Shown here: in pieces, positions 32,273 to 43,800 of the stretch
Numbering within the stretch: position 1 is the stretch's first letter
Layout of the letters: every line of letters starts with the position of its first letter
From: Cryptomeria japonica
Taxonomy: Eukaryota; Streptophyta; Pinopsida; Cupressales; Cupressaceae
Reading direction: 5' to 3'
Length of the DNA stretch: 64,000 bases
Assembly (NCBI RefSeq): GCF_030272615.1
Contig: NC_081412.1
Coordinates: 102,658,796-102,722,795, forward strand
Notes under the pieces: generated by a model
Told to the model about the DNA's origin: nothing
What the model saw: the letters and a program-made list of their open reading frames with translations, nothing else
Database searches by the model: none
Position numbers and translations under genes: made by a program

Positions 32273-32838
32273 TTAAGAAAGGACAAATCTGTTCACTAAC
32301 AAATGTTAAAAAATATTTCTCAAATTGAGGATGAGGAACAAGGTAAAATTGATAAAACCTTATTGGACAATGACAAAAGCTACCTTATCTTTCATAAAGG
32401 TGGATAATTTTTGTTTCACAAATTGTCCCTTGAAGATCGGAGGCAGGAAATGCAAAAAAAAGGTGAATAGTAATGCAAATGGTAATTGGTATTGTGGAAG
32501 ATGTGATAAGAGCTTCCCTGAATGTGATTATATATATACTTCAATGCAAAGTGCAAAACCATATTTCTTCCACTTGGATTACTTCTTTTGAAGCAATGAA
32601 AGAAATTATGGGCGTTACAACAAAAGAATTAAGCATATTGAAGAATAAAGAACAAGATTATGCTAAGTTTGGAGACATTATACAAAAAGCCCTTTTCAAC
32701 AAATAGATATTTAAACTTCAAGCAAAAAAAGAGATTTGTAATGATGAACAAAGGATTAAGTGCACTGTCATAAAAACAAAAAAATTTGACTATTCATGTG
32801 AAAGCAAAGCTTTAATCGATTTAATTACCAAGTTCTAA
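32273..32838 (+). pseudogene. RPA1: RPA1 fragment, zinc-finger domain C to C-terminus
   Basis: Continues RPA1: ISQIEDEEQGKIDK, shift, PYWTMTKATLSFIKVDNFC, then CPLKIGGRKCKKKV, then WYCGRCDKSFPECDY. These are the four Cys of the RPA1 C-domain zinc finger. After a second shift: STWITSFEAMKEIMGV, then AKFGDIIQKALFNK-stop-IFKL, then NDEQRIKCTVIKTKKFDYSC, ending at TAA 32836-32838. That is the normal C-terminus of plant RPA1. Two frameshifts and one TAG make it a pseudogene. No intron is visible within this part, compatible with a retrocopy or a single terminal exon. Confidence 0.9.
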
Positions 32839-33171
32839 GTTTTCTTCCATTCAATTCCTTCAATGTATATGTTGTTAACAAGGTTTCCAAACATTTCAAA
32901 TAAACTCATTGGTTATGTCTAATTTATTTGTTCTAATTTATTCTTAGTTCATTCAAATATTGTACAATGGCAATAGTTGCATCTTGTGTTGAAAATTTTA
33001 TTGTTTTAATGGAACTTGTTGTTATACCAACAAATATTTTTTTCTAATTAGTGCAAATTTTATTATTTTACACTTTTTGGGGCATGTCTAATTTCATATA
33101 AGTGGTTTATTACAATTCTAATCAGAATGTTTATTTCTAATTTGGAAGAGAATGCAAAATTTAATTACTAT
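32839..33171. other. AT-rich stretch between RPA1 copy and Tat2 LTR
   Basis: No gene or repeat recognised. It may be former 3' untranslated sequence of the RPA1 copy. Confidence 0.4.
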
Positions 33172-33894
33172 TGTATATGGTGAAAAGTGATGATGATAAA
33201 CTATTGTAAAACCTTAAAGATTAAACCACAAACAATCTAGGGCCTACAATGAAACATTCACCAATACCAATAGAGATACCTAAGATCATGCAAATAAACA
33301 ATAACAAAACAAGATATACCATTCACATGTCTAGTAGGGTTTCAATATCCATTATCTCCTATCTCCATTGATCTTGTTTGATATATTTGCTCTCAGATTT
33401 TTTGTGTGCACAAGAGCTCAACAAAGAATGAATTATGGTTGATAGTTTGATCGCAAGAAGGCTTGATAATGAAGAGGGAATCCTCTTATATAGAGAACAT
33501 TGTAAGAAATGAAGGGATAAGATTGAGAGTAAAGATAAATGGTTGGCTAGGATTAAAGGATAGGTAGAGGAAATAATTAAATGATAAAGGGGGTAGGTAA
33601 GAGAAGAATTAAGAGATGAATGACATGTGTCATGGGTAGAAAAGGTTAATGAATTAATTAAATAAATAAAGATTTATTTAATTAATAGAGGAAGTGAGAT
33701 CAATTAAATAAATAAAATATTTATTTAATTTAGGAAAAGGACAATTTAAATAAATAAAAGTATTTATTTAAATGAGGAAAGGCTTAGAAGAGGATTAATG
33801 AATTAATTAAATAAATAAGAATTTATTTAATTAATAAAAGAATTAGGATAAAATAATTAAATAAAATTACATAAGACAATTTTAGGTGTCTACA
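33172..33894 (-). repeat. 3' LTR of Tat2
   Basis: Plus-strand TGTATATGG ... GTGTCTACA. The right boundary is firm: it is followed by tgttgcccctctttgagac, the complement of a polypurine tract. The left boundary is set by TG and resemblance to the Tat1 LTR start (gtgaaaagtg) and may be off by a few bases. A TATA-like tcttatatagag lies near 33483. Four A/T palindromes occupy 33650-33833. Confidence 0.7.
33650..33833. repeat. Four A/T-rich imperfect palindromes in Tat2 LTR
   Basis: Units of about 30-37 bp centred on taaataaat...atttattta at 33650-33684, 33701-33730, 33742-33771 and 33797-33833, separated by G/A-rich spacers (gaggaaag types). Each could form a long hairpin in single-stranded cDNA or RNA. 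Confidence 0.75.
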
Positions 33895-35346
33895 TGTTGC
33901 CCCTCTTTGAGACAATGAAGCTTGTCACGTTGGCTCAAAGAAGATAAATTGATACAAAGTTTCCCCAAGACAGGAATAATATGCCCCCTCGAGAGATTGG
34001 ATGAAAATGTTAAAAAAGATCGCAGACAATCTCTCGATAAGAAAGAAAGGCTAGAAAGGACTGACAAGATAGGGTGACAAGGTCACGCAAGAAAAAGACT
34101 GACTCAAGAGGAATCAACAGAATCGTGTCTATGTCTTAAAAGGCAAAAATTGATAGTTTTGTGATGTTCTTACGCTATCAATTGGATAAGTAATTGAGAG
34201 GATTCACTCAAATGGGTGTCATAGGGAAGGCAAATTGAAAACAAGGCTAGAATTGACAATTTTGTGATAAACATATGTTGCCAATTGGATAAGTTGTTGA
34301 GAGGATTCACTCAACAGGCTCCCTAGAAAAGACAAACTAGTAAGAAGGCCAGAATTGGAAATTTTGGGATAAACATATATTATCAGTTGGATAAGTTGCT
34401 AAGAGGATTCACTCAACATGTGCCCTAAAATAGGTAGGTTTGCTAAGTTGAGTATAGGATAAGTCATCGAATTGATAAAATCCGGTGAGTGCTCTAGTAG
34501 AATAGGATATAGTGAAATGTGATAAACATAAGCACTAGGATGCAATGCCATGTGATAGACATAAGCACTAGGATAGAGCTTGATGAGCAATACCATGTGA
34601 TGGACATAGGTACTAGGCTAGGCTAGGATAAGATAAGCAACACTATATGATGAACATGAGTACCACTAGGATTGACACGATTGATTTGATTGGATGCAGG
34701 AGTACTTACACCAGATTGAGTCTAGAGAGCGATTCCCTATGACACAATGGTTATGAATAGATTTGACTATTGAGGACCATGTCACGATCAAGGTGATGGG
34801 ATTGAGATACATTATGTATATGCCTGAGATTTGAGCAAACACAAGACTATTAATTGCTTTGGTGAAAAGATGGTCCTGCAGGCTCTGTAGCAGGGGATAT
34901 ACGAGATGATCCAGGGGCTGGTCCTTTAGGAGCTTTGATTCCTTTGAGTCCAGCTAACTCTGAGGGATGGAGTTCATCATAGCTCTTTTGGATCCCATTT
35001 TGTATCAGTTTTTGTATGATGATGTAGACACCTTTGGGTGATTTTGTAGCCATATGAGATTTTGACATCATTGTATCATGACACTTATTATTATTTTTTG
35101 ATATATAGATATGAGATGATCCATCCTTACGGTAGCTATATGCATGTGTTCCTATGTGATGCTTCTATATGTTTTATGATGCTTTTATGATGCTTATGAT
35201 ATGGATGCAAATATGTACATGATGAGATGCATTTTATTTATTTTCTTCTATGTTTTATATGATAATGCAAATGTTAATCAATGATATATTCAAGATGTGA
35301 TGCTATTGCAATATCTATATGTATGTATGAAATGAGATATGCTAAC
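33895..35346 (-). other. 3' non-coding region of Tat2 with internal tandem repeats
   Basis: No conserved frame. It contains three copies of a unit of about 102 bp (starting 34149, 34251 and 34353; shared ggataagt..tgagaggattcactcaa) and then a shorter irregular repeat of about 45 bp with gataaacataagcactagga-type units (34515-34680). Confidence 0.65.
34149..34450. repeat. Tandem repeat of about 102 bp, three units
   Basis: Each unit begins aattgataattttgtg-like and includes caattggataagttgttgag then ggattcactcaa. Units differ by point changes, so the array is old. Confidence 0.75.
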
Positions 35347-36401
35347 TATGTGTGTGAAAAGTGGACCTATATCTATATCTGCAATACACAACACTTCAAT
35401 CAAGTCATTACATGCATGGTTAATCAGATATAATCGATGAATAATAAACCATAACAAATCGACCCATTGCCTTCTAAAAGATGCGAGTATATGATTGCTC
35501 TCAGATTATAAGCAATACCAGTTTAGACAACATCAAGACGAAGGATTTTATCTATATGAGCATGATGAATGCTAGATGGATGCAATATTGATCTAACAAG
35601 ATTTAAGCAATATTAAGCTAAATGATTTAATCAATGTGAAATAATTAATATGCAATATATCAATGAACCAAGAGCAAAAATAGTATAATAACAATATATT
35701 CTCCAGCCTCCAGCCTTTTTGAATGAGAGATGAGAGCCTAAATTTATAGAAAATTCAGAAAGAAACCAATGGCTAAGATCAAATGATGATGAGCGGTCAA
35801 GATTTTCCAAGAGGAAGCACAATCCAGGTGAATTGATATGATTGGATGCTTTTCTCAGTTTTAAAGCAAATTGAACTAAAAATAAGATAAAATCAGAAAA
35901 ACTGATTTATTCTCTATTTCATTCAATTTTAAGATTTAATTGTTTTAATTGCTTTCTCTCAGATTATTTATCAATTTTTAATTTGTTTTTCAAGATTATC
36001 TCCAATTGATTTCTTTTCTCAAATTTTTAATTCTTTCTTGGTCAATTAATTCCTTTTTCTGATTTATTTCCATTTTTGAAGATTTGTGCTCAAATGATTT
36101 ATTTAATTAAATTCCTCTTTTTGATGTTTTAATGGCAAATTGGTTTATTTAATTAAATATGTAAAAGATATTTAATAAAATAAATAAGATAATTGTTTAA
36201 AAAGGATTTACTTGGAATGATTTAATTAATTAAATATAAATATTTAATTAATATTAGTTGATTAATTTTTCCATGTGACATTTAATGATTTTAGAATTAA
36301 TTGTGTGCTCGAGATTTATTTAATTGCCTTTGGTTAGGACCTCGGTGATGTTGTCAAGATTAGGGGCCCATGGTTTAGACGACCATTTTTAGGGTATTAC
36401 A
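35347..36401 (-). repeat. 3' LTR of Tat1
   Basis: 1055 bp, plus-strand TATGTGTGTGAAAAG ... GGGTATTACA, very similar to 52348-53406. It is followed by tttgctcctatttg, the complement of the polypurine tract AAATAGGAGCAAA. Confidence 0.93.
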
Positions 36402-38091
36402 TTTGCTCCTATTTGAATTAATGTGTGAGCAGTGCATTGGTTCAAAGAAAATTTGATGTCTAGGAGATGCTAGTTCTGAACTTGATTGATCACGAACTAG
36501 ATAAAAAATGAGGTGTTAAGCTTGATTCGAAGTGACAAAGTTGAATGAAGTCTGATTAAAGCGCTATTGATCCCAAACTTGATTGAACTAGGAATGATAG
36601 AAAACAAAGATACCAAACTTGAACTTGATTGATCAAGAAGCGAATCTTACTGATCTAGAACTTGATTGATCTAGACAGAGCGAGTGATGACAAAAATTGA
36701 TCTTGAACTTGATTGATCAATATATGATAAAGATAAATTGTTCAGCTTGATCAAGGAATGAATACTGAACACCTACTTAGATTTAGCATGATCAAAGAAA
36801 CTCCTTAACATTAAGAGATTGATTCAGATAAAAGACAAATATCAGTTTGATATGAAGCGATGAAACTGATATGCCCCTAGAAATTGATTCGACTCAAAAA
36901 TCTCAACTTGATATAAAGCGATGAAGTTGAGATGCCCCTAGCGATGAGGTCTTATTTGATTAATTTTAGTTGAAAAAGATTTTTTTCTTGACTTTCGATG
37001 AAGATTTGAAAATTTTCTCGACATTGAAGATGTGAGGTCATAAGGTCATAAGTATGCCCCCTCGGGAGTGAAATCGAAAGATAGGGAGGGTATATGATGA
37101 TAGGCAATTTTGAGCGATGATAAGTTGTTTTGAGAACAAATTGAATCAAAGGAATTTTTTTATTTTTTTTAAATTTAGCGAGAAATTGAGCGCAAAGTTG
37201 ATTTGCAGAAATTAAATTGAGATTCAACGTTAAAATTGAGCGCAATTAGAAGAAAGAATGAGCAGCTGATGAAAAGAGCGCTAAGTGGTCCAAATTCTGA
37301 AATTGACTAGAAAAATGATCTCAATTTTCGATTTCGATCCCGAAAATGGAATCAAAACGGTCAAATTAGCTAAGGGTACAATTTTCCTATCCATCAAAGC
37401 AAGTTGAAAAATTAGGTTTTTGGCTATATATGGGACAAAAGTGTCATTTTCAATTCATTTTAACCCTCCAAGTTTGAAAAGTCAAAAAGCCTTCTGCGAA
37501 GAAAATGGTGGTCCCTACTCATCAGCATCGATTTGAGTGCCAAAGAAGACATAATCGACCTCAAAACAATGAGCCAACAGTAAGTGATCGATCTTAAGCC
37601 TGTTTGTGTTTCCAATTTTGAATTTTTTTGTTTGTTTTGCAAGTTTTCTGCATGTTTGAAGTCGGTCATCACGTTTTATCATGCGAGACAGGATCCTATC
37701 TCGTACGAGAAACTAGCAATTTTTGTTTTGTCATTTCAAACCATTAGATTTGTCATTCTAGGGCCACCCATGTGTTGTATGACAGGTTTGTAAAAAGACC
37801 ATTTTGTCATGCGGGGTCTAAAAGTTTGTCATTTGGGGTTGTTTTGTCGTACGATGCCTATTCTTGACTCATACGAGATTCTTCTTCTCTGTGCTTTGTT
37901 GTTAGGGAAATAGTGAACATTTTTGAAGGTGTAAACATGAAAATTTGATTTTGCCTTTGACTTAGTTCGATTTGCGTGATGTTTTACTTCTCTTGTAGGC
38001 TCATTTGGAATGTTTTCTGATGCTTCGTTGTTGGGTTTTTTCACAGGTTTGATTACCTCCTGTGTTATTCAGATGTGTGTATCCTCCTACC
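36402..38091 (-). other. 3' non-coding region of Tat1, left part
   Basis: No gene. 36476-36730 holds about six irregular copies of aacttgattgatc (for example at about 36479, 36625, 36659 and 36705). 37700-37855 has two perfect CGTACG palindromes (37702 and 37848) among gtcatacgaga-like words, matching a motif cluster in the 5' leader. Upstream of the plus-strand frame at 38092 this could contain its promoter, but none is evident. Confidence 0.6.
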
Positions 38092-39927
38092 ATGGCATTG
38101 GTGTGACATTTATTTGAGGTTGAGCAGGCTCATGTTGATTTGTATGGCTTGACTCATTTGTTAGGATTACCTGATATCTGTGTGAATCACGGAATGCTCA
38201 CGGCATTGGTAGAGCATTTTCATTCGGAGCATAACACATTTTATCTGTCAGTGGGGGAGTTGACGATCACTCCTGAGGATGTATACATGATCCTCTGTAT
38301 CCCTTTTGTTGGGGATAAGGTAGATTACGATTCAGGGCACCTTCCAGGATTGCAGGCTGTCAGGCATGTCTTTGGTGATCCTGACATTTTGACGCGGTCC
38401 ATGAGCTAGGATATTCTTATGAGAAGGTACAGTGAGGAGTATCCTCTGGCATGCATCCTAGTAGGATTGATAGGTTGTTTTCTTATGCCAAACAAAGGTC
38501 AGTAGGGCTTCCAGTGCATATGGGTCCGGATTTTAGAGAGGTTGATAGAGACCCCTCAGAGACTTGGTTGGGGCTCTTATTTATTGGCCCACATGTATTA
38601 AGAAATGCATGAGATCATATACAGAGATGGGTGGAGCTTGGCTACTGGTGTGTATATTCTGTAGGTGTGGGCTTGGGAGCACCTTCCCGTGTGTTGGTCG
38701 ATAGTAGCTGATAGCAGAGAGCCTGGGCAGCCGATCATTTATAGGTATGTCGGATATATTACATAGCCCCATCTGGGCAAGACAGATTTTTGGAGACGGT
38801 AGCTCGATGACCTGATAGCCATTGTACGGAGACCATACAGAGGTTTGGAGCCATGGGATGACTGGCGGCTAGTTCGCAAGGACTTGTTTGTTACACGCCC
38901 ACTGATTGGGAGGTCACATACCATTATGGAGCAATTTGTCGTGTCTCAGGTGATCAGGCAGTATGACCGACCTCAGGGGATCTCACAGGAGTATACAACT
39001 TATTCTCGGTATGCTTACAAGGAGAGACAGGGATGGTCTCCTTGGTTGTCATATGCTTTGGCTATGCAGGAGTTGATAAGGTTACACTGCCTAAGGTGGG
39101 ATTACTTGGATGATGTAGTGGATGCGGGGGTATTGCCCTAGTATAGAGATCATTTTCAGCAGCATCCATTCTCACATTTTATAGATCCAGGTGAGCATGC
39201 TCCTCATATTGAGGATGTTGAGGATGATGCCCCCGCACTGGCATAGGGACAAGGCCAGAGACAGGGCCAGAGGCAGGGTCAGGCATAGAGAGCTGAGGCT
39301 CCGCGATGGGGTAGTGGTGATCTGGGTGCTAGTAGTAGCAGGGTGCCAGTTGAGGGAGGACATAAGAGGGGTGAGAGTGGATCCCTAGGAGGAGTGGGTG
39401 TGAGATTGGGTGAGATGGAGGAGGCACGAGCAGCACCTAAGCAGGTTCGGCAATGGAGAGAGGAGCAAGGTGGAGCTGGAGGTGGAGGTGGAGATGGGGG
39501 TGGAGAGCCTGCGAGAGAGTAGGGGACGAACATTGGATGGTCAATGAGGGCATGTCTTGCAGAGCTGCAATCACAGTTGCTAGTGGCTTAGACTCAGCTG
39601 GCAGAGCGGGACCGATAGCTGGCCGAGATGAGGACTGAGTGTGATTGCTAGATCACTGAGGTGAGGACTGAGCGTGATCATCAGATTGCAGCACTGAGAG
39701 TGGAGATGAAAGAAGAGATAGATCCCCTACGATAGGAAGTTCTTCACTAGTCTAGTAGGGCATCTTACTATGTTGCAGCGTATAGTGTTGCAGTTCCTGT
39801 TGCACAGCAGGTGATACCCTACTCATAGTACATGGCACGGTCAGAGGAAGCACGGGCGCCTCGTCAAGATCCCAGACATCAGGCTCCTCCTCCACCACCA
39901 GGTGATGAGGGAGAGGCAGCGAGCTAG
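38092..39927 (+). pseudogene. Plant-mobile-domain (PMD) protein on the antisense strand of Tat1
   Basis: A frame of 611 codons with no frameshift and, by my count, 17 in-frame stops (15 TAG, one TAA, one TGA). The N-terminal half is the plant mobile domain known from MAIN/MAIL-type proteins and transposons: LLGLPDICVNHGMLTALVEH, then NTFYLSVGELTITPEDVYMI, then PFVGDKVDYDSG, later RPLIGRSHTIMEQFVVSQ and RQGWSPWLSYALAMQELI. The C-terminal half is Gly/Gln/Arg-rich (a run of GGG near 39478-39505), then a coiled coil (EMRTECDC, EVRTERDHQIAALRVE) and a Pro-rich end. It lies between pol and the 3' LTR, opposite to pol. Antisense frames at this place are known in Tat-lineage elements. The function is unknown. 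Confidence 0.85.
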
Positions 39928-40141
39928 ATGATTTATTTTTGTAGCTCAAATATTTTTTGTAAACACACCCATTTTTTGTACCCTATATGATTCTTGCTCT
40001 GATGGGAGTTTGTATATATCATTTGACATCATTTTGTACTCTTATACTTGACATGATATATATGAGATCTGATTTGACTTCATCCTACTTGTGTTGATTC
40101 GCTTATGAGATGTCCTTTATATGCTTTATTCTATATGTACG
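39928..40141. other. Spacer between PMD frame and internal LTR
   Basis: AT-rich, no gene; possible 3' untranslated region of the plus-strand frame. Confidence 0.4.
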
Positions 40142-41330
40142 TGTAAAGCGGAAAAATCGAACCCTAGATGTTCCCCCACTCCAAGGAGAGAGAAAGGAGG
40201 TCGCTAGGATTGACGGTTTTCACTTAGGAGAGACTTTACATTCAAAAGAGGGGTTGAAACTCACAAGATCCAATCCCACACAATGCAAGACTAGATTCTA
40301 AATGAGTTTCAAGGGTTGAGACATCAAGGATACCCTCTTTTGTAAAGAATGTAGATAGAAGGATTGAACTAAGAATGCATGTAAAGAAAGAAAGATTCAC
40401 TTGTAGACGGAGATAGGGGCATGGGATGAAGCTACGGACTTGAAATTAGTAGTAAAATGTCGAGACGATGCTGTCTTGCAAATTTGAGAGAAAGTTGACG
40501 GGACGATGGCGCCCGAAGTGCACACGGTCCTCCGAAAAATCCGCGAAACGAAGGGGGATCTGTTCATCTCTGCACAAGGATTCTAGATCTTCAATTATAG
40601 CCGCGTACCTGCAACCTACACATAGAAAAGAGAGGACGATTGGGGGATTAGGGGTTTGCCTTTAGGTCAAACCCCGATTTTGGAATTAACCAAGAAATGA
40701 GAATGTTGTAAATGTAAATGTTTATAATGTAAACAAGTACTGATACCTTGTTGTAAGAATGTTTGTATTCTTACATGCGAAGGTGTAATAATGTTGTATG
40801 TTTGTATGTTGTAGGTGATCTCCTCTTCAATGGTTGAATCCTTGTCTTGAATACAACACCTAGCCTTGAATGGAGACTTAGAATACTCAATTCCTTGAAG
40901 GAATACTTGAATGCTTGAATGTTTGAAATGTTTGAATGTCACTTCCGCCTCTTGCTCACATATATTTTCTCTTCCTCCCTTTCTAGGAGAGGAAAAGTAG
41001 TTTATATACTTGTCAATTAGGGTTAGGAGACTGATTTTTCTGACCTTAGGCCGACCTAGAAGCATTATTTTCCGAATTACAAACTTAAAGACCCGATGCC
41101 CAACAAGAGACCGGGCCCAAAATAGGGCCAGGGACCAAGATGCTGGGCGCCATGGTCCCACCTCCCGGGACAGCAGGGTGCAAGGAAGGATCAGGCCAAG
41201 GTGTAGAAATATGCAGTTTTTGATGTCGTAAACAGGTTTCGGGGTCTCCATTCAGGTTCAACGTTGCGCCACCATCGTGAAGACCCAAATGCAATCGAAA
41301 TTGCAAGTGTCACAATTTTAGGATGCTACA
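40142..41330 (-). repeat. Internal LTR-like unit inside Tat1
   Basis: 1189 bp, plus-strand TGTAAAGCGG ... GATGCTACA. It is followed by tttagcccccactttagcgg, the complement of a polypurine tract (GTGGGGGCTAAA), as expected of a 3' LTR of a minus-strand element. A minus-strand TATATAAA occurs at about 41001-41008. It does not resemble the Tat1 LTRs, and no partner copy is visible in the window. It is probably the 3' LTR of a second Tat-like element whose 5' end is missing, or a recombinant junction. Confidence 0.6.
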
Positions 41331-42082
41331 TTTAGCCCCCACTTTAGCGGGAGTATAAGCGTACGCCCATACTTCCGGTAAAGTACAAGGAAACAACATT
41401 GAAAGACTTTCACCACGTCAAGGAGGCAAGATACACCAAGCCCCCAGTGGACTAAGGATCTTACGACTTCGATTGACAAAGTAAAAGGGAAGATCATGAG
41501 GGAGAACCATGACTGTCAGTAGTAAGGTTCCCTCACTATGAGTCATGCAAGAAAAATACCAAAAATTTTCAAGGCAAAGCTAAATTCGCCAAGAAATTTT
41601 CAAGTATCTTGAAGAGATATGAACGGAGTGTATGCCCCCTACGTTAAAGCAATCGCACACGCCTCATTGGGGGTGATTTCTTTAAGGTAGTGATACATAT
41701 AAGAAATGAGAAGGGAAAGGAGCATGTTATCACAAGGATTTATCCCCCAAGTGTGAGATAAGCCCAAGGATAATAGACACAAAACACAAAGCACAAGGTG
41801 ACTTCGCTTTCCTCGGGGTCAGTATGTTGTATGATAATTCATGTATATCATATGTATGTATGCATAATTGTTCTTCATTCCCCAATCAAGGAAGGTCACC
41901 TAGAAGAAGGGAACACATGTGTCTTTTGAGTCAACATGAGAGAGACCAAAAGAGATCTCAATGCTTTGCATCATCCTCAAGTAGACAACACTAAGGACAA
42001 CAAATAGAAGAATGAGAATAACACATAGAAGAAGTAACAAAAGAGATCAAGAGAGGAGGAGAGAGTCTACTATGGTAATGAA
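41331..42082 (-). other. 3' non-coding region downstream of pol
   Basis: No conserved frame. The style (atgccccctacg, short A-rich phrases) resembles the regions just inside the 3' LTRs of Tat1 and Tat2. It belongs with the LTR at 40142-41330. Confidence 0.5.
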
Positions 42083-43700
42083 CTAGTCCAGCACGTCATC
42101 CACCCCCCGATCTTGCTGATCAATATTTTGGGAAGGCAGGAAACGCGCTAGAGGAGGAACATCCAACACAGCAGATGGAGCTATCACAAGATCCAAACAA
42201 GGGCTATGTTCATATTCCACGCCACGTTGTTCTTGTCTAGGAGCTAGGATAAGTTCTTTAGAAAATTCATTAGATAAATGGTTATCAACATCAACATATT
42301 CATATTCACTATCAGAAGAAAGAGGAGTAACATTTTCATCTATATCATCATCAAGATTTATAAAAATAGGATCTTTAACTCGCACAGGATCAAGACCATT
42401 ATGCATATTAATCAGTTCGTGGAGTTGTTCTCCTTCCAATGTTGAAAGTTGATAAGTACCAGAGCCAAAAGTTGCAGTAACGATATAGGGACCCAGCCAG
42501 TTGGGTTCAAACTTCCCTTTGTTATCTCGAAACTGTTGATTTTTAAGATTCTCTCTTAGAACTAAGTCACCAACCCAAAATTATCGGTGTTGAACTTTCT
42601 TGTTATATCCTCTGGACATTCTCTTTCGATACACTTTGAGATGATCAAACGCCACTTGCCAACGCTCATCCAGAAATTTGAGCTCTTGCAATCTAGATAT
42701 TCTATAGTCTTCATCGGTAAAAAGACCTTGCAAGGAAACTCTTAGAGATGGTATTTCTACTTCAATAGGTAATACTGCTTTGGACCCATACACCAAAGAA
42801 AAAGGTGTAGCCCCAGTAGGTGTTCTAATATTTGTTCTATAAGCCCACAGTGCAGGATTGAGCTGCAGATGCCAATCCTTCCTGGATTTGTTCACTGTTC
42901 TATGCAAGATAGTTAGTAGGTTTTTGTTAGATTCCTCTGCTTGTCCATTATCTTGAGGGTAATATACTGATGTTGTTTGATTTTAAACTTCTAACAGAGT
43001 TCATCTAGATCTTTGTTCTTAAACTATCCTCCATTGTCTGTTATAATTGATGAAGGTATACCATATCTACAGATGATATAGTTAAGAATAAACAGAGCTA
43101 CTTGTTTTATGGTTGCCTTGATGAGCAGAACCATTTCTACCCACTTAGTGAACTACTCAATGGCAGTGATAATAAATTTATGTCTATTAGATGATGTATG
43201 ATATATTTGGCCTATCAGATCAAACGCCCACTGTTGGAAGGGCCAGTGTGTTACAAAGGGTATGAGATCCCTTGCCGGAGCATGTATAAGGTGCCCATGC
43301 AACTAACACTTTTCATAGGTTTTAGCAAATATTATAGCTTCCTTCTCCATGTTTGGCTAGTAGTAGCCAGCCCTTAGTAGTTTGTGTGCTAAAGTTAGAC
43401 CATTCGAATGAGATCCGCAAACACCTTAATGAACTTCGGATAATGTGCGTTGAGACTCCTTAGTTTCTAGACATCTACGAAAAGTATTATCTAAACCTCA
43501 CCTGAATAGGTCATTAGCAATGATGACGTACCGTGATGCATTTTGGATTAGGTTCCTTTTTTCATTTTGGGAAAGATTAGCAGGGACGACTTGAAGGTAA
43601 GAGAAAATGTGGCTATAACGATATGAGTCATGTCCAATAATAGAACAAACTACCTGGGACTCAGGGGAATCATAGGCAGGGTAATGTAACTCTTCCACCA
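42083..43700 (-). pseudogene. Tat1 integrase, C-terminal and core, broken
   Basis: N-terminal block at 43498-43698 (VPANLSQNEKRNLIQNASRY). The core is visible with stops at 42915-43300: WPFQQWAFDLIGQIYHT with the first Asp, SSIITDNGG-stop-FKNKDL with the second, and QDNGQAEESNKNLL with the catalytic Glu. The post-core segment is 42581-42907 (LQLNPALWAYRTNIRTPTGA). The GPY/F module near 42440-42580 reads KFEPNWLGPYIVTATFGSGT. An acidic tail follows at 42083-42439. The NGG-stop-F change is CAG to TAG. Confidence 0.87.
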
Positions 43701-43800
43701 GGAATTCAAAGTGAAAATTAGACTCTTGTAGCTATGGTATAGATGCCAAAGTGGCCATTGCATCCGCTGCTCTATTTGTTATTCTGGGGATCTGCTGAAA

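Noticed and set aside
39279-39533. Pro/Ser-rich minus-strand frame opposite the PMD gene
   Set aside because: It is the complement of the Gly-rich region of the plus-strand PMD frame; composition explains it.
40667-41251. 194-codon minus-strand frame inside the internal LTR
   Set aside because: It lies wholly within an LTR-like unit, resembles no known protein and has LTR composition.
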